The translations under genes and the position numbers were made by a program. DNA of 64,000 nt. Origin: Tetrastigma voinierianum (lineage: Eukaryota > Streptophyta > Magnoliopsida > Vitales > Vitaceae). The notes below the pieces were generated by a model. It had not been told where the DNA came from. It did not search any database and worked only from the letters and a program-made list of their open reading frames with translations. Within the stretch, counting starts at the first letter, position 1. The number at the start of each line of letters is the position of its first letter. Below are positions 13,501 through 26,250 of this stretch, piece after piece. Where the stretch lies: NCBI GenBank assembly GCA_016808115.1, contig JAEQBH010004683.1, forward strand, positions 22,144 through 86,143, read 5' to 3'.

Positions 13501-14720
13501 AGACAATCGCCATCTATGTCCTTTCCAAGTTCGAGAGGGCTTGCTCTTTACCTGGTCCACAGAACCCGATCATTCTCACGCTGTAAGCGTTTCAGCCATG
13601 AAGCTTGTAATTCCCGCATCTACCTCATCGCTTCACTTTCCATCTCGACGCCCAATGGAGGAATTGATCTTCGTGTTTGATGTGACCCGATGAGTCCGAC
13701 ATTTTCGAATGCCGTAGATCGATGGCTGCAAGGGGGAGCTGAAAGATTCTAGGTAATGGGGTTATGCAGAACTGTTGAAGCTAAGAGCCCCGTACACCAC
13801 ACATCAAGACTTTTATTTGCTTCCCACATTTGGCACTAATTATCGACTTAACTTCTGGATCCCCCCCAATTGTTAAGCTAGACTGATCGCCTTCCCTAAG
13901 TATCAAGAAGGCAACGCTAAAACTTTGCAAAAAGGGTGTTCCAAGTGGTAGTAATTTATCGCCTTCTCCAATGATTAAGTTAGGAAAAAAAACATGGAGA
14001 GTGAAAAGAGTACATCAAATGATTTATGCATGCCTTCCCTAAATGGGAATCTGACTTATAGGTTTGGTTCACAAAATCCTCTCCCTTCCTTCTCGTGGAT
14101 AGATTTTATCTCCTCCTAGCTTAAGGGAGGAAATCTTCTTTTCCTATCGATCATCAGTCTCTTCCCTATTAGGATTGCTTATTGCATTATGTCCTCCGAG
14201 GGCGAGGGATTCGTGGTTGGTAACGACCATGAAGATCAAGCGGCGATTTTCCGCCCAACGCAAGGTTTATTCGAAACATACTTCCTGTGTGGGATAGAAT
14301 TTCCATATGGGGTAGAATGGCAGAAGTCCCAGACGGGCCGCCTCGAGCAAGCCATGGAAAAGTTTATCCTAGCTTTCCTAGGTGACCTTCATAGATTCTC
14401 CCGTCTGAATAGTGTCTGCTTGATCTTGATGAGATGAGTGGAGTCGGGCCCACATAGACCCAACGGGCTCGGCCCATCAAGTAACGGATCCCAGAGATCA
14501 TGGTAGTCACAATCCGTTGCCATGTTAGCTCCTCTAAGGATATGGGAGAGGGTGAGACGTGCTGCCAATGATGAGGTTCCTGCAGCATGAAATAATTTCT
14601 CCAAATTCAGATCTGTCCATCTCTTAGGATTGAATGGCGTCACAGATAGCTTTGGCCTTTGGCATCTATCTCTAGTATCGTATGCGTCATTTGCAGCTCC
14701 CGAAGCCACAGAACAACCTT
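13500..14720 (-). other. 5' leader region of the Tat element, unresolved
   Basis: It includes a 106-residue minus-strand open frame (14709-14389) with residues such as WTDLNLEKLFHAAG that I do not recognise. It could be the Gag N-terminus, leader sequence or a captured fragment. No primer-binding site was found. Confidence 0.3.
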
Positions 14721-16440
14721 CCGAAGACCCACAGCTTCAGCTTCCTTAGGCAAGCATATATGTCCCTTAAGATTTATGATATATTAGCTGTATCCATCAA
14801 GATAGCTGCATCCATATTATTACATTTTGTTATGAATATAAGAAGCTTTGATACATGAGAATATGAATTTAAGAATACAAAGATAAAGAAATTAACATAT
14901 ATAAAAGCGTTGTTTGACCAATTATGCTTATATGTATGGATGAGAGAGAATCTTTTCACTATTCTTAAAAACACCTAGTATAAGATTATAAAGATCAAAG
15001 ACAGACGATTAGAAAAATTATAAATGCGAAACCCCTAGATATTCACAATATCGGTAAATATCTCACAAAACTCTTAATCTCTCTCAAACTCTAAATCTCT
15101 CGCACACACGAATATATAGTTTTACAGTTTCATTTTCATCATTTTTCCTCAATGATTCAAATATTAAGTAAAGATATTCCTAAACTTTCTAATATTATGA
15201 AGAATATAACACTAGGGAGTTTGAGACATTTTAATGTATTTCAATGTTGGGGTGGCTTACTCATTTCTTTGGTTAAACTCCATGGAGCCTCTTCATTGTC
15301 ACCCACGTCTTTTCGCTTACTTTCTCCATTCATAGTACTCTTCAATTCTATTTTTGATTAATGGATTTTCTCAATGGTTTTATTTATTTAAAGTTTCTCT
15401 ATAATTTTTTCTTTTTTTTTTCTTATTGCATATTCTCCTTACTTTAACAATGCTTTTTATAATAGGTCAAACAAATTACACACAACCCATACATGGCATG
15501 ATAAGTTTTTTGCGGGTTTGAATTGAGTTTAATCGTATTTAGGTCAAAGGTGTATTGAACCGAATAACCCATTTAATAAATGGATTATATTCGTGTCAAT
15601 CCACATAATACAAATTTGACTCAAATTGACTCCTTTAATTACAATATTAATTAATATTTAACATAGATTAACTCATTTATATACTATTTGTTAAATATTG
15701 ATAGAATTGATTATAATTTATATTTTTTAAATTATCAAAATTAATAAACGGGTTATATGTGTTGTGTCGTGTTACCTAATTATTAATTGTGGCTGTGTAT
15801 GAATTTTGTTATCGCATCGCTTATGATTTGTGAGGTTATTAGATCGACGACATAAGAAGACATTGTTATCGATACGATCTAAAATACGCACTAGCAAAAC
15901 AATGACTGTTGTTACCCTTCCCTTATAATGAATCATTATTTCATATTTATCTTAAGTTGATCAGTTTTTCTTTCCTCCTAGCTTATGTATGTTTAATTTT
16001 ATCACTCTGCTGAAAGCAAAGGTTGAAGATTGTAACACCCATACAAATTAGTCAAAATTCTAATGAATTGAATTGATGCTACATGATTTAGTCATCAATC
16101 AAGAAAAAAAATAGTTTGATGTGATTTCAATAATATAAAGAAAATCGATTTGATCTGAGTATTACCAATTACTACAGATAAGTAATGCGTTGAACTCCAA
16201 ATATTTTCTTTTTCCTGTTTATTCATCTTCAATCTTTATGGACAGATAGAAGATTCATACATTTAGGATATTGCACCTCAATTTCATAGTATTGAATGAA
16301 TAATTCTTCTGTACTACAGTAATTTTCTTGGCATCCAATCATCAACTTGGCAAGTCTACTCACGTCAGGACAAAATAGAAGTCAGACTATTGTAGGTGCA
16401 GAGAAAGTCAAGAAGATATTTCACATGTACAAATTGGCAC
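14721..16440. other. AT-rich intergenic stretch
   Basis: No gene is supportable. A segment around 15470-15790 has ACACAACCC near its left and GGGTTATATGTGTTGTGT near its right edge, suggesting a decayed non-autonomous DNA transposon. The rest looks like ordinary AT-rich spacer leading into the promoter of the first receptor-kinase copy. Confidence 0.3.
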
Positions 16441-16470
16441 CCATACTCATTGACTTTGCGAACCCTTACT

Positions 16471-16477
16471 TATAAAG
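16471..16477 (+). promoter_or_regulatory. TATA box of receptor-kinase copy 1
   Basis: TATAAAG lies 143 bp before the presumed start codon at 16614. TTGAC-type W-box cores occur at 16450-16454 (plus) and near 16405 (minus), which fits the pathogen-responsive WRKY control known for this receptor family. A short upstream reading frame (ATG at 16548, ten codons including stop) precedes the main start. Confidence 0.5.
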
Positions 16478-16613
16478 TCACAATGCTCAATTAATCTTGT
16501 AAAATGTACAAGAAATTCTGTATCTGTGAATTTTCAAGAATTCTCAAATGGAGATGTTGGTGGGTCTTTACAGATAAATTGTAGATATTTTCTTCAACTG
16601 AAAGAGGAGATCA

Positions 16614-19600
16614 ATGGAGTTTTTATTCTTGTTTATTGGTTGTTTGGCCCTTAGTACCAGTGCCACTCTGGTCCATGGACAAGATCAATCAGGTATGTTT
16701 TTCATTTTCTTTTTCCCCTTTGCTTAACAAATATAAATTCATTTTCTATTTACAACAAGATGAACTGTCAGGCTTTATTAGTATGGATCAAAGGCTGAGA
16801 GCTCAGACTACAATGACACCTCAACCGCATACTAATACACTTCCGATGCTCAATTCATCGATACCGGAATAATCAAGACCATTTCAGCCGATGTCATGCC
16901 GGAAAATCTTCCTAAGTACTTGTCCAGTGTTAGAGCTTTTCCAGAAGGACTCAAAAATTGTTACACCATTAAAGTTGCAGAAGGGAACAAGTATTTGATC
17001 AGAGCAGTTTTCATGTATGGCAACTACGACTCAAAAAACCAGGCCCCGGAATTGACTGTATCTCAATGCAGATGAATGGGGACTGCAGTGAAAATGAGGA
17101 ATTAAATGATACCGTAATCATGAGATTCGCTACATGTTCAGATAACTGATTATTTGCATAGCCTGTCTGGTAAATACTGGCATGGAACCTTTATATCAGC
17201 ATTGAGCTCAGAAAACTGAATGCTTCCATGGCGAGACCCAGCCCGATCATTGCCTTGCCAGGAGGCTTGATATTGGCTCAACAAGTTAAATGACATAGTC
17301 AGGTGAGGCACATTTTGGCAATGTACTTCTTGTTGGAAACTATAAACTCTATTTAGAAACTATTGACTTATATTCAGTTTTTAAAATCACATGGAAGAAT
17401 ATTTTATTTTATTTTCAATATTTAGTTTCTATTTCTATTTTTTGAGAATATTTAAGTTTTGAAGTGCCTTGAGACATGGCTCAAGTGGTAGCGGATGAGA
17501 TGGACATATGGGCAATCCAAGTCTGTCTCGAATCTGTAAACAAAGAACTACACCACATACAAAGCTGAATAGACATAAAAAAATTTAAGTTTGTAGAAAG
17601 TTTCTTTCAATAGGAGATTTTATTTTATTTAGTTTGAATAGTTATAACAGACTCTTGTTCTTATGTGACTTATGGTAAAGGGGACAGGTGAATAAGAGGT
17701 CCTGAGTCCTTATCCGAGCATAATACTAGAACATTCGGAGACTTTCTAATAATATTAAGAACAAGAGATGAGTATGAGAATTATAGTATGTAATAAAGTT
17801 TTTTTTCTTCTCCGAAGATTATGTAATAATGTTTTTCTCAATTAACTTGTTATCACGCTTCCGCGCCTCCAACATTTCTGAATATGAATATGAATCAGGT
17901 ACAAGGACGATATCTATGATCGCATTTGGGAACCATACAGAGGCTCTGCAGCTTGGGAATCATTGATCCTAAAGAATACGAGCGCAATACTTCGAAACAG
18001 AAACTATTTCATACCGCCTTCAGCTGTGATGAGGACTGCAGTTAGACCGAAAAATCGAAGCACACCATTGGAACTGAGCTATACCCCTGATGATGATACT
18101 CAGCAGTTTTATGTTTACATGCACTTTGCCGAGATTGAAGACGTAAATGTGAATCGAAGTTTCAGTATCTGGATGAATGGGGGATTATTTTATGATCAGT
18201 ATCTTGTTCTCAAAGGCCCCAGTCCCTTGACTGTGTATAGCTTTTATGCTGTCAGTGGAACTTCCCTTGATTTTTCGTTTTATCCGGCGAATGACTCCAT
18301 CCTTCCGCCTATTCTCAATGCCATAGAGTTTTACCTGCTAAAGCTGTTCATGGAATCACCAACTGAACAAAATGATGGTTAGTTCATAGACATATATACA
18401 TATGTCGGTTTTAGTACTAATTAGTTCAATTGTTTTCAGACCTTCATCATATGATAGTTTTTGGTTTCTTTTTGGGAGATTATAGTTGAAATTATCAGGG
18501 AGATAAAATCAGTGTATGGGGTTAAGAGGAACTGGCAAGGAGATCCTTGTGCGCCGAAAAAACAGTTATGGGATGGGCTTGAATGCAGCTACCATGGCCA
18601 GAATTTCAGTAGGATCATCTCTCTGTGAGTTTTGACTTCTGTGAACTGAAAAGACTTGGTTAATTCAATGTGTTTATATGAATATTATTGAACTTTTTTT
18701 CTGATGAATATCAATCATTATAATCTGTGAGTAGGGACCTCTCCTCAAGCCAATTGTCCGGGAAGATAGACTCTTCACTGTCTAAGCTCAAATCGTTACA
18801 GTACTTGTAAGTATGAAATACAAATAAAAGCAGGGAAACTGATGTTTTTTTGCAATTTTTTTGAAATGGGAACCTTTCAAATTATTGAAAGAATGGATAG
18901 AAAAATTAAGTAATTGTTTCATTATAACAGAGATTTATCGAACAACAACCTTACTGGAGAAGTGCCAGAGTTTCTCACCCAACTGCCTCTATTGAAGACC
19001 CTGTAAGTTGGTGGAATTTATTTTTCTTAGGCAAATGACTAAAATGAAATGCCTATTGAATTCTCTGTTGCTCTTTCCAGAAATTTATCAGGGAATGAGT
19101 TCACAGGTTCTGTTCCATCACTTCTCATTGAAAGATCAAAAAATGGATCCCTGACTTTGAGGTTTGCACAACAAACTGAAAACATACATTCAGTTTTCAC
19201 ACTCTGGGGTTCGATTGATTGATTTAAATTTTCCAATTTCATTCTTTTTGTTTCTTGTTTCTTATCTTTCCCTACTTGGTAACTAATAACTATACTTTTT
19301 AATACTAGTGTGGATGTTAGTCCAATTCCTTGTGCAATGGCCTCATGCAAAAAGAAGAAGAGTGTCATTATACCAGTAGTTGCATCCATTGCTTCAGTTT
19401 TAGTCCTCTTGAGTGCAGTCGCAATCTTGTTGATCTTGAGAAAAACCCGACGAGGAAAAGGTTAGAGACACCATGTCTTAATGAAGTTATAATTTTGGAA
19501 TGTTAGTGCTTGTTACTAACAAAATGATTTTCTTCTCTATACAAAGGGGGGCTTACTGCCAGAGCTGAAGAACAAAATGAGAAATTGGAGCCAAAGAGCC

Positions 19601-20955
19601 TGCAATTTTCATATTCTGAACTTGTAAACATTACTAACAACTTCAAAAAAGTAATTGTAAAGAGATCTGAAATGTTCATGGTGGCTGTCAAGGATGCGAA
19701 ACCCAGGTTACTGTCAAGATGTTATCCAAATCACGCTTAAGGGCATGAATTTCAGACCGAGGCTAGTGTTTTTTTCTTCATTATGAACCCTCAACACCTA
19801 TTGAAATTTATAGTTTCCTTTTCAATTTGGCTAAGATTGGATAGTGCCTATTTGCATCAATGCAGGCTCAGTTGATGATGAAAATTCATCACAGAAACTT
19901 GGCTTCCCTCATTGGATACTGCAATGAAGGACAACACTTGGGGCTTGTATATGAGTACATGGCTAATGGAAACTTGCAAGAGTATTTGTCAAGTATAAGC
20001 TTCTATGCATTTTCTTTCACTATATTCATCTGAAAGCACTTCAAAATTTCTTCGAAACTTGAGTTCTAATTGAACTAATATATGTTATTATGCAGCTACA
20101 AGTACTGCTGTCTTGAGTTGGGATCAGAGACTTCGAATAGCAGTTGATGCAGCACAAGGTTTGGAAGCTAATAAACACAAATTTTCTTTGAAATTCATGG
20201 TTTTTACTTTTTTCTCCTCATAGATATATGCTAACAAGAGTAGGAATCTGATTTGCAGCATTGGAGTATTTACATAATGGTTGCAAACCACCTATAATCC
20301 ATAGAGATGTAAAGACTTCCAACATTTTGTTGGATGAGAAACTGCTAGCAAAAGTTACAGATTTTGGGTCGTCCAGAATCATGCCAGTTGAAAATGGCAG
20401 CCATGTATCAACTGCAGTTGTAGGCACAGTAGGCTACATCGATCCTGAGTAGGTCTTTCTCACTTAACTCCATCAAATCTCAATGATTCTTGAAAAACAA
20501 TTACTAAACAGACCTTAAATACCAACTTTCTTTCTTGATTTTTACAATTGGGGATTCTTCAACTTGTTCTCAGGTATTACAGACTGAATAAATTGAACGA
20601 GAAAAGTGATGTTTATAACTTTGGGATTGTCCTGTTGGAGCTAGTCACAGGGCAGCCTGCAATCATACCAGGCCATGAGAGGAAACACATAACACAATGG
20701 CTCAACCCCATGCTAACTAGAGGAGAAATAAGAGACATTGTAGACTCAAGGCTAAGTGGGGGCTTCAGCATCAATTCTGCCTGGAAAATATTGGAGACAG
20801 TAATGGCATGTAGTACCAACCCCATGCAAAGATTCCAAGAATGAATCAAGTAGTACTTGAATTAAAGGAATGCTTGGACATGGGATATCTGCAGCAAGGG
20901 AAGTACTACTACTAAGAGAAAGAACATTCACAGCAGTTAGAGCATTAGTCAAATG
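16614..20955 (+). pseudogene. Malectin-like LRR receptor kinase, copy 1 (broken)
   Basis: Thirteen exons can be placed: 16614-16692, 16772-17302, 17899-18377, 18486-18624, 18735-18806, 18931-19002, 19081-19161, 19309-19460, 19547-19761, 19866-19992, 20096-20158, 20259-20448 and from 20574. They encode a signal peptide, a malectin-like domain, the NWQGDPC motif, LRRs (DLSNNNLTGEVPEFL), a membrane segment after the KKKKSVIIP stretch, and a kinase. This is the plant IOS1/At1g51-type family of plasma-membrane receptors. Exon 2 has several indels and stops, and exon 9 has lost the glycine-rich loop and ends in a stop. HRDVKTSN and DFG (exon 12) survive. A 2-base insertion disrupts the end of the last exon near 20835. 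It cannot make a working kinase. Confidence 0.85.
17470..17592 (+). mobile_element. SINE-like element in intron 2 of copy 1
   Basis: The head TGGCTCAAGTGGTAGCGG resembles a pol III A box, and TCTCGAATC about 45 bp later resembles a B box. The unit ends in an A-rich tail. This is the layout of a tRNA-derived SINE. The corresponding intron of copy 2 shows no such element, so it inserted after the duplication or was lost from copy 2. Confidence 0.5.
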
Positions 20956-21306
20956 ATTTATCCGCTTAATCAGACTTCTCACGGATCCACAAAGGACTGA
21001 TCAAATTTGAGTGATTTGTTGGAAGAATTTCTTAGTTTGCTGATGTTTCTACTTCATGAGTTAAAACTGTTGATGATTTTCTTTTCTTGAAACCTGGTTT
21101 TGAAATGTCTTGTAAGATTTAATATAAAGCTTCTATACAGATATATACTTTATGTCATGTACTAAAGTTCTTATCAATGCCTTTTATTCAAATTTTAGAT
21201 TGCATATATCATAATGTCTTAAACAATATATTTATTTTCACATTAATTCATGACATTCCAACAATGTATCCTTAGCCATCCTTGGAGGGACCTCATCAAG
21301 GAGGTG

Positions 21307-21560
21307 TTTGGTTCCTAGAAAATACGACGCAAAGGAAAAAAAGTGGAAAGGAAAATGATTTTCCTATGTTTGGTTATCTAATGAAAAATCTTAAAGAAAA
21401 TAAAATATAAATATATAAAATTGTTCAGAACTTATTTATTTTTTAAATTTTTTAATCTTTTATATTGATAAATTAAAATAGATTCAAAATAATAAATAAA
21501 AAATAATATGTTGGATTTAATTCTCTATTTTTATTTTCCTCAATTTTTCTAGGAACCAAA
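21307..21560. mobile_element. MITE-like element with 16-bp perfect inverted ends
   Basis: TTTGGTTCCTAGAAAA at 21307-21322 and its exact reverse complement at 21545-21560 bracket an AT-rich, non-coding 254-bp unit. Size and terminal repeats fit a miniature inverted-repeat DNA transposon. No clean target duplication is visible. Confidence 0.7.
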
Positions 21561-21824
21561 TATAGCTTAGAGGTTCAAGCATTACATTCCCTTCAAATGC
21601 ATCAAAATATTTTTTTGATTCTAATGTCTCTTCTTTGTTTAGTGGTTACTTTCCCTCCAAATGTACCAAAATAAGTCAAAGGATGTTCATCGAACCTTTC
21701 TCCTTGGCATAACCAAATCTTGGGTCTTCTATGTGAAATTTTTTTAGTTGACTACAGAAAAATCAATTGCAATTCACGTACAACTTAGTATGTTTTTGAT
21801 AAAATAATCAAGTATGATATAATC

Positions 21825-21935
21825 CATGAGGCCCGATGCAAATGGTAAAAATTGAGAAGAGATTATGAGAAATTTATGTTCAAATTCTTGTAAGAACACG
21901 TTAATACACTGATTGAATAGATGTAAAAGGAAAAA
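21825..21935 (+). mobile_element. SINE-like element
   Basis: GATGCAAATGGTAA (A-box-like) and ATGTTCAAATTC (B-box-like) lie about 45 bp apart, followed by an A-rich tail near 21930. The spacing fits a tRNA-derived SINE, though both boxes are diverged. Confidence 0.4.
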
Positions 21936-24374
21936 AAAAATCTAGTATCCTATAAATTTAGAGGTCAATCTTCTCTAATTAAATACAAGGGATAAAAGCA
22001 ATTGTCAGCAAAGGGTTCATAAAAATCTTGGTTGAATTATGGTCAAATCTTCCGGTTATCCTAAAACATAAGTTAAAGGACAAAGGAAATATTGATTTTT
22101 CCTGACAACTTGTAGTGTTTATTTTTGAATTTATTGGACGTACAAAAGTTGAAAATTGGTGCGGTTGACAAAATAGAGAGCTACACATCAAAATCTGAAC
22201 ATGTCGACACAAAAATGAAAAAGTCAGAAACTAAATGATGAATGGAATCAAACTCATGATTGATTAATGCAGAGGGCTAATGGAGTTGACTTCAAAAGTA
22301 ACAAAATAGAGGTCAACCATTGTAGATAAAGAAATTAAAAAAATACCCAAGAATTGAAGTCTACAGGACAGTAGAAGTTGTGGGTATCGTTAGATATTCC
22401 AAGTCTCTTGTAGATTATGAGTAGTAAGATGTTGGTAGAGAGGTCTGATCTGATCCCTTTAATATTTCTTATATGAAATTGCAAAGTATTTTTTTTTCGT
22501 GAAATTTTCTTTCATTGAATGGACTTCAGAATAATGGAGATGTTTCTGTTCTTCTTTGGTTGTTTGGCTCTTAATACTCTTCTGGTTCAGGGGCAAGATC
22601 AATCAGGTATAATCTTTTTCTACATTTTCTCCACAATTTATCACTAGAATAGTATGAAAAAAGATTATATAATAAGCTTCATTTAATTCCAAATCTTCAG
22701 GTTTCATAAGCATTGACTGTGGCCTGGCTGAGGGTACAGACTATACCGATGCCACAACCAGCATCATCTACACCTCCGACGCTCAATTCATCGATACCGG
22801 AACAAACAAGAGCATCTCCCCAGATTCGGAACCCGAAAACCTCGCCAAGTACTTGTCCAGTGTTCGAGCTTTTCCAGAGGGACTAAAAAATTGTTACACC
22901 TTCAAACTTGTCCAAGGCAACAAGTACTTGATCAGAGCTGTGTTCATGTATGGCAACTACGACTCCGAAAATCGGCCCCCGGAATTCGGACTGTATCTCA
23001 ATGCCGAGGAATGGGAGACGGTGAAATTGGAGAACTCAAGTGATGTTGTGGTCAAGGAGATCATACATGTCCAAGAAACCGATTATTTGCATGTTTGTCT
23101 GGTGAATACCGGCTTGGGAATGCCTTTCATATCTGCTTTGGAGCTCAGGCTGCTGAATAATACCATATACAAAACTCAGTCTGCTTCATTAGTCCTCGGT
23201 ACTCGGCTCGATATCGGATCCACGAGCAATGACACGATCAGGTGAGGCTATTTTGATAGTTGGTAACTGATAATTGATGCTGGTAGCTGATTATAAATTC
23301 CTATTTGATATAGTAATTCATTAAAAATAATTGATTGTAGATTAATTTATTTATATAAAGAGATATAAAAACAATGCATGTATATATGAAAAAAGAGACC
23401 AAAAATAAAAAAAAATTTATATATGAAATTATAAAAATTTATAACCATAAATAAAGAAAAAAATTATTTTAAAATATACCTTTTAATAATCATTGAATTC
23501 CTAAACAGTCTTTTACGATAGGGAGAGAATGATTAAAAATGAAAATTTGATATTTTAATAAGAGCGGATCAGAATAAGTAATAATCTGTAGTTTTTTTCC
23601 ATCATGAGTTGTTTAGTTCTAATATTCTATTAGTAACTAATTAAGAGTCTTTACCAAACAATTTATAGAGTTGATAGGAGGTGAATCACCCATCCATTAT
23701 TAACTTTATATAACTTTTTGGACATATAGGTACAAGGACGATGACTACGATCGGATATGGAAGCCATATGTCTCGTCTAGTTGGGAATTAGTGAGCTTGA
23801 GGTATGCTAGTGACATATTGAGCACGAATGATTTTGTCCCACCATCTAAAGTTATGAGAACTGCTGCTATGCCTAAGAATGGAAGCAGATCAATGGAACT
23901 GCGGTATGATCCAGACGATGCTACTAAGCGATTTTATGCGTACATGCATTTTTCTGAGCTGGAGGAGCTTGGTAATGGTGGATATAGAAATTTTAGTATA
24001 TTGCTGAATGGAGATTTCTGGTACGGCCCTATGGATGTCCATGACTTAAATCCAGTGACAGTGTATAGCCAATATCCAGTAAGTGGAACTTCCCTAGAGT
24101 TTTCGTTGGTTCAAGCAAATGATTCCAAGTTTCCACCGATTCTCAACGCCATAGAGCTTTACTGGGTGAAGGAGTTCCTTCAATCACCAACTGAGCAAAG
24201 TGAAGGTGAGTTTGTTTGTAACTTTTTAAGAATGATCCATTTTTCAATTGTTTAGATGTTTTTGTCTTAAAACTCCTGCCCTCCTGGCCTTCTATTTCAT
24301 AAGTTTAAAATGCGTCTACATGATTAAGAGGAGCCTAGAGTCTTTACCGAATCAAAAAGTAATAGGGAAAGCAA

Positions 24375-24720
24375 AAAAAAAAAATACTAAGAAAAATTAT
24401 ATTCTCACAGGTTTAGTTTAATTATAGAAAATATAAAATAAAATCAAATAAAATCAAAATTCCTCAAATTTTTTTACATGTTTTTAGATTCTTAGTCCTT
24501 ATATAATGTAGGTAAATAAATATATAAAATCAATTAAACAAACATATATAGAATTAATTTATTGATTTTAAACTTATTTTTTATTTTCCTCTTAATTTTC
24601 TTTCCTTTCACTTTTCCTCTATATTTTATTTTTTTAGTACTTTTCAAGTTTCAAATGGAATCTTAGCATTTTTTTTTATTTTCCTAGTACTTTTTGGGTT
24701 CAAAACAGAGCATTAGGTTT
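24375..24720. mobile_element. MITE-like AT-rich insert in intron 3 of copy 2
   Basis: The block ends in GGGTTCAAAACAGAGC and shares its AT-rich body (ATTTTCCTC, TTTCCTTTCACTTTTCC) with the insert in intron 6. Both resemble the right part of the 21307 MITE. Borders are approximate and inverted ends are degraded. Confidence 0.35.
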
Positions 24721-25929
24721 TCAGGTTTCTTCTTTATTTTTCTCAGGTTTAAAACATATATTTTTTTTTATTTGTTAGGAACTTAGAAAGGACTAAGGAA
24801 AGAAAATGTAGTTAAAAACGGGAATTAATGAAAATCTAGATAAATAAAAATAGGCTAAATGAATAAATTAACTCTATATTTTCATAATAACTCATTTTTA
24901 ATAGTGTAAACATTATCAACTCTATTTAAAAGACTTTTACGGCATTTTAAAGTTTTGAGTTCTTTTTTTCCATTCAATGTGAGATATGAGATCAACTAGT
25001 ACTATTGACATATGCCTTAATTTCTTTTAGTTGTTACATAGGAAGGAGAATTTGTCTGACTTTTCAAAATTGTAGTTGAAGCTATAAGGAATGCAAAGTC
25101 AGTGTATGGGGTGAAAAGGAACTGGCAAGGAGATCCCTGTGCTCCAAAAAAGTACTTGTGGGATGGCCTTGACTGCAGCTACAATGGCTCCAATTCCCCT
25201 AAGATCATCTCTCTGTGAGTTTTCTGCCCTTAAAACCCAATCCAATCTAATGACTACTATGAATTAGGGATAAAATATACAAATGCTTCCAAGTTTTACC
25301 CGTATGTCCTATTTTGCATCTTAACTTTTTTTAGGTCCCAAGATACACTCGACGTTTACTTTGGTAGCTCAATCATGCTCTTGTTGTTAGAAAATGACAT
25401 ATATGGACAAATGCTCGTTAAAAACCCCCATTAATTATCCCACACGTTTAAAAGTTTACACCCTAATTATGACTTTTTTTAACGAATGAGCAATGAGCGT
25501 ATTACTAAATAAACATCGTGGCATATCCCGAGATAAAAAGTTCATTGACAAAGACATACACAAGAAACTCGAGACATTTATGCACCTTATACCCATGTGA
25601 ATTATTGAATCTTCTTCTAATGAATACCATTCTAATATGTGACTAGGAACCTGTCTTCAAGGGTCTGGGAAGATAGACTCCTTCTCTGTCCAATCTCAAA
25701 TCCTTAGAGTACTTGTAAGTATGAAAGTTATACAATGAAAATCAAATATAACTTCTGTGAGCTCCAATTTTTCAAATTTGTTGTAACTGTACTAATATTT
25801 TCATTACAGAGATTTATCAAACAATGGTCTAACTGGTGAACTGCCAGATTTCCTCACCCAACTGCCTCTACTAAAGACTCTGTAAGTTAATGGGACTTAT
25901 TTTTTCAATATTATGTTAATATTTTAATG

Positions 25930-26250
25930 CAAATGTATAGTTCGGTTTAACTCGAACATCAAAAATAATAATAATAATAAGAAAATTATTTTTTCATATT
26001 TGATTTTTACCATGAAAAATATAAAAGAACGCTACAAATATAACCAAAATTCCTTAAAATTTTTTTATATATTTTTAATTTTCTTAGTCTTTATATAATA
26101 GAGAGAAGTTTGAATAAACATATAACATTAATTTATTATGGTTTAAACAAATTTTTATTTTCCTTCAAATATTCTTTCATTCCACTTTTCTTCTTTATTT
26201 TCCTCAATATTTTCTTTCTTTATTACTTTCCAAATTATAAACAGAGCCAT
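25930..26250. mobile_element. MITE-like AT-rich insert in intron 6 of copy 2
   Basis: It is related to the intron-3 insert by the shared TATATTTTTAATTTTCTTAGTC-type body and by its right edge ATAAACAGAGCC. It is absent from the matching short intron of copy 1. Confidence 0.35.

Larger units (their letters stand above)
5770..14720 (-). mobile_element. Decayed Tat-lineage Ty3/gypsy retrotransposon
   Basis: On the minus strand the order is gag, protease, reverse transcriptase, RNase H, integrase, which is the Ty3/gypsy order. Gag has a basic HRDHG-type motif followed by CRSLKFMVERLIKAGQL, and the polymerase part has DMLVKSKE and MPFGLKN, all typical of the Tat branch. Every domain is broken by frameshifts and stops. 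Downstream of integrase lies a 77-bp tandem repeat, and hypervariable tandem repeats in the 3' untranslated region are a known trait of Tat/Ogre elements. An LTR-like insert starting at 7497 splits it. I could not define its own two LTRs, so both outer limits are approximate. Confidence 0.75.
20956..22518. other. Intergenic spacer between the two receptor copies
   Basis: AT-rich; it contains a MITE-like element (21307-21560) and a SINE-like element (about 21825-21935). No gene was seen. Confidence 0.5.

Noticed and set aside
17470..17592. A tRNA gene
   Set aside because: Only A- and B-box-like parts are present, with no cloverleaf pairing and an A-rich tail; a SINE explains it better. The same holds for 21825-21935 and 54740-54870.
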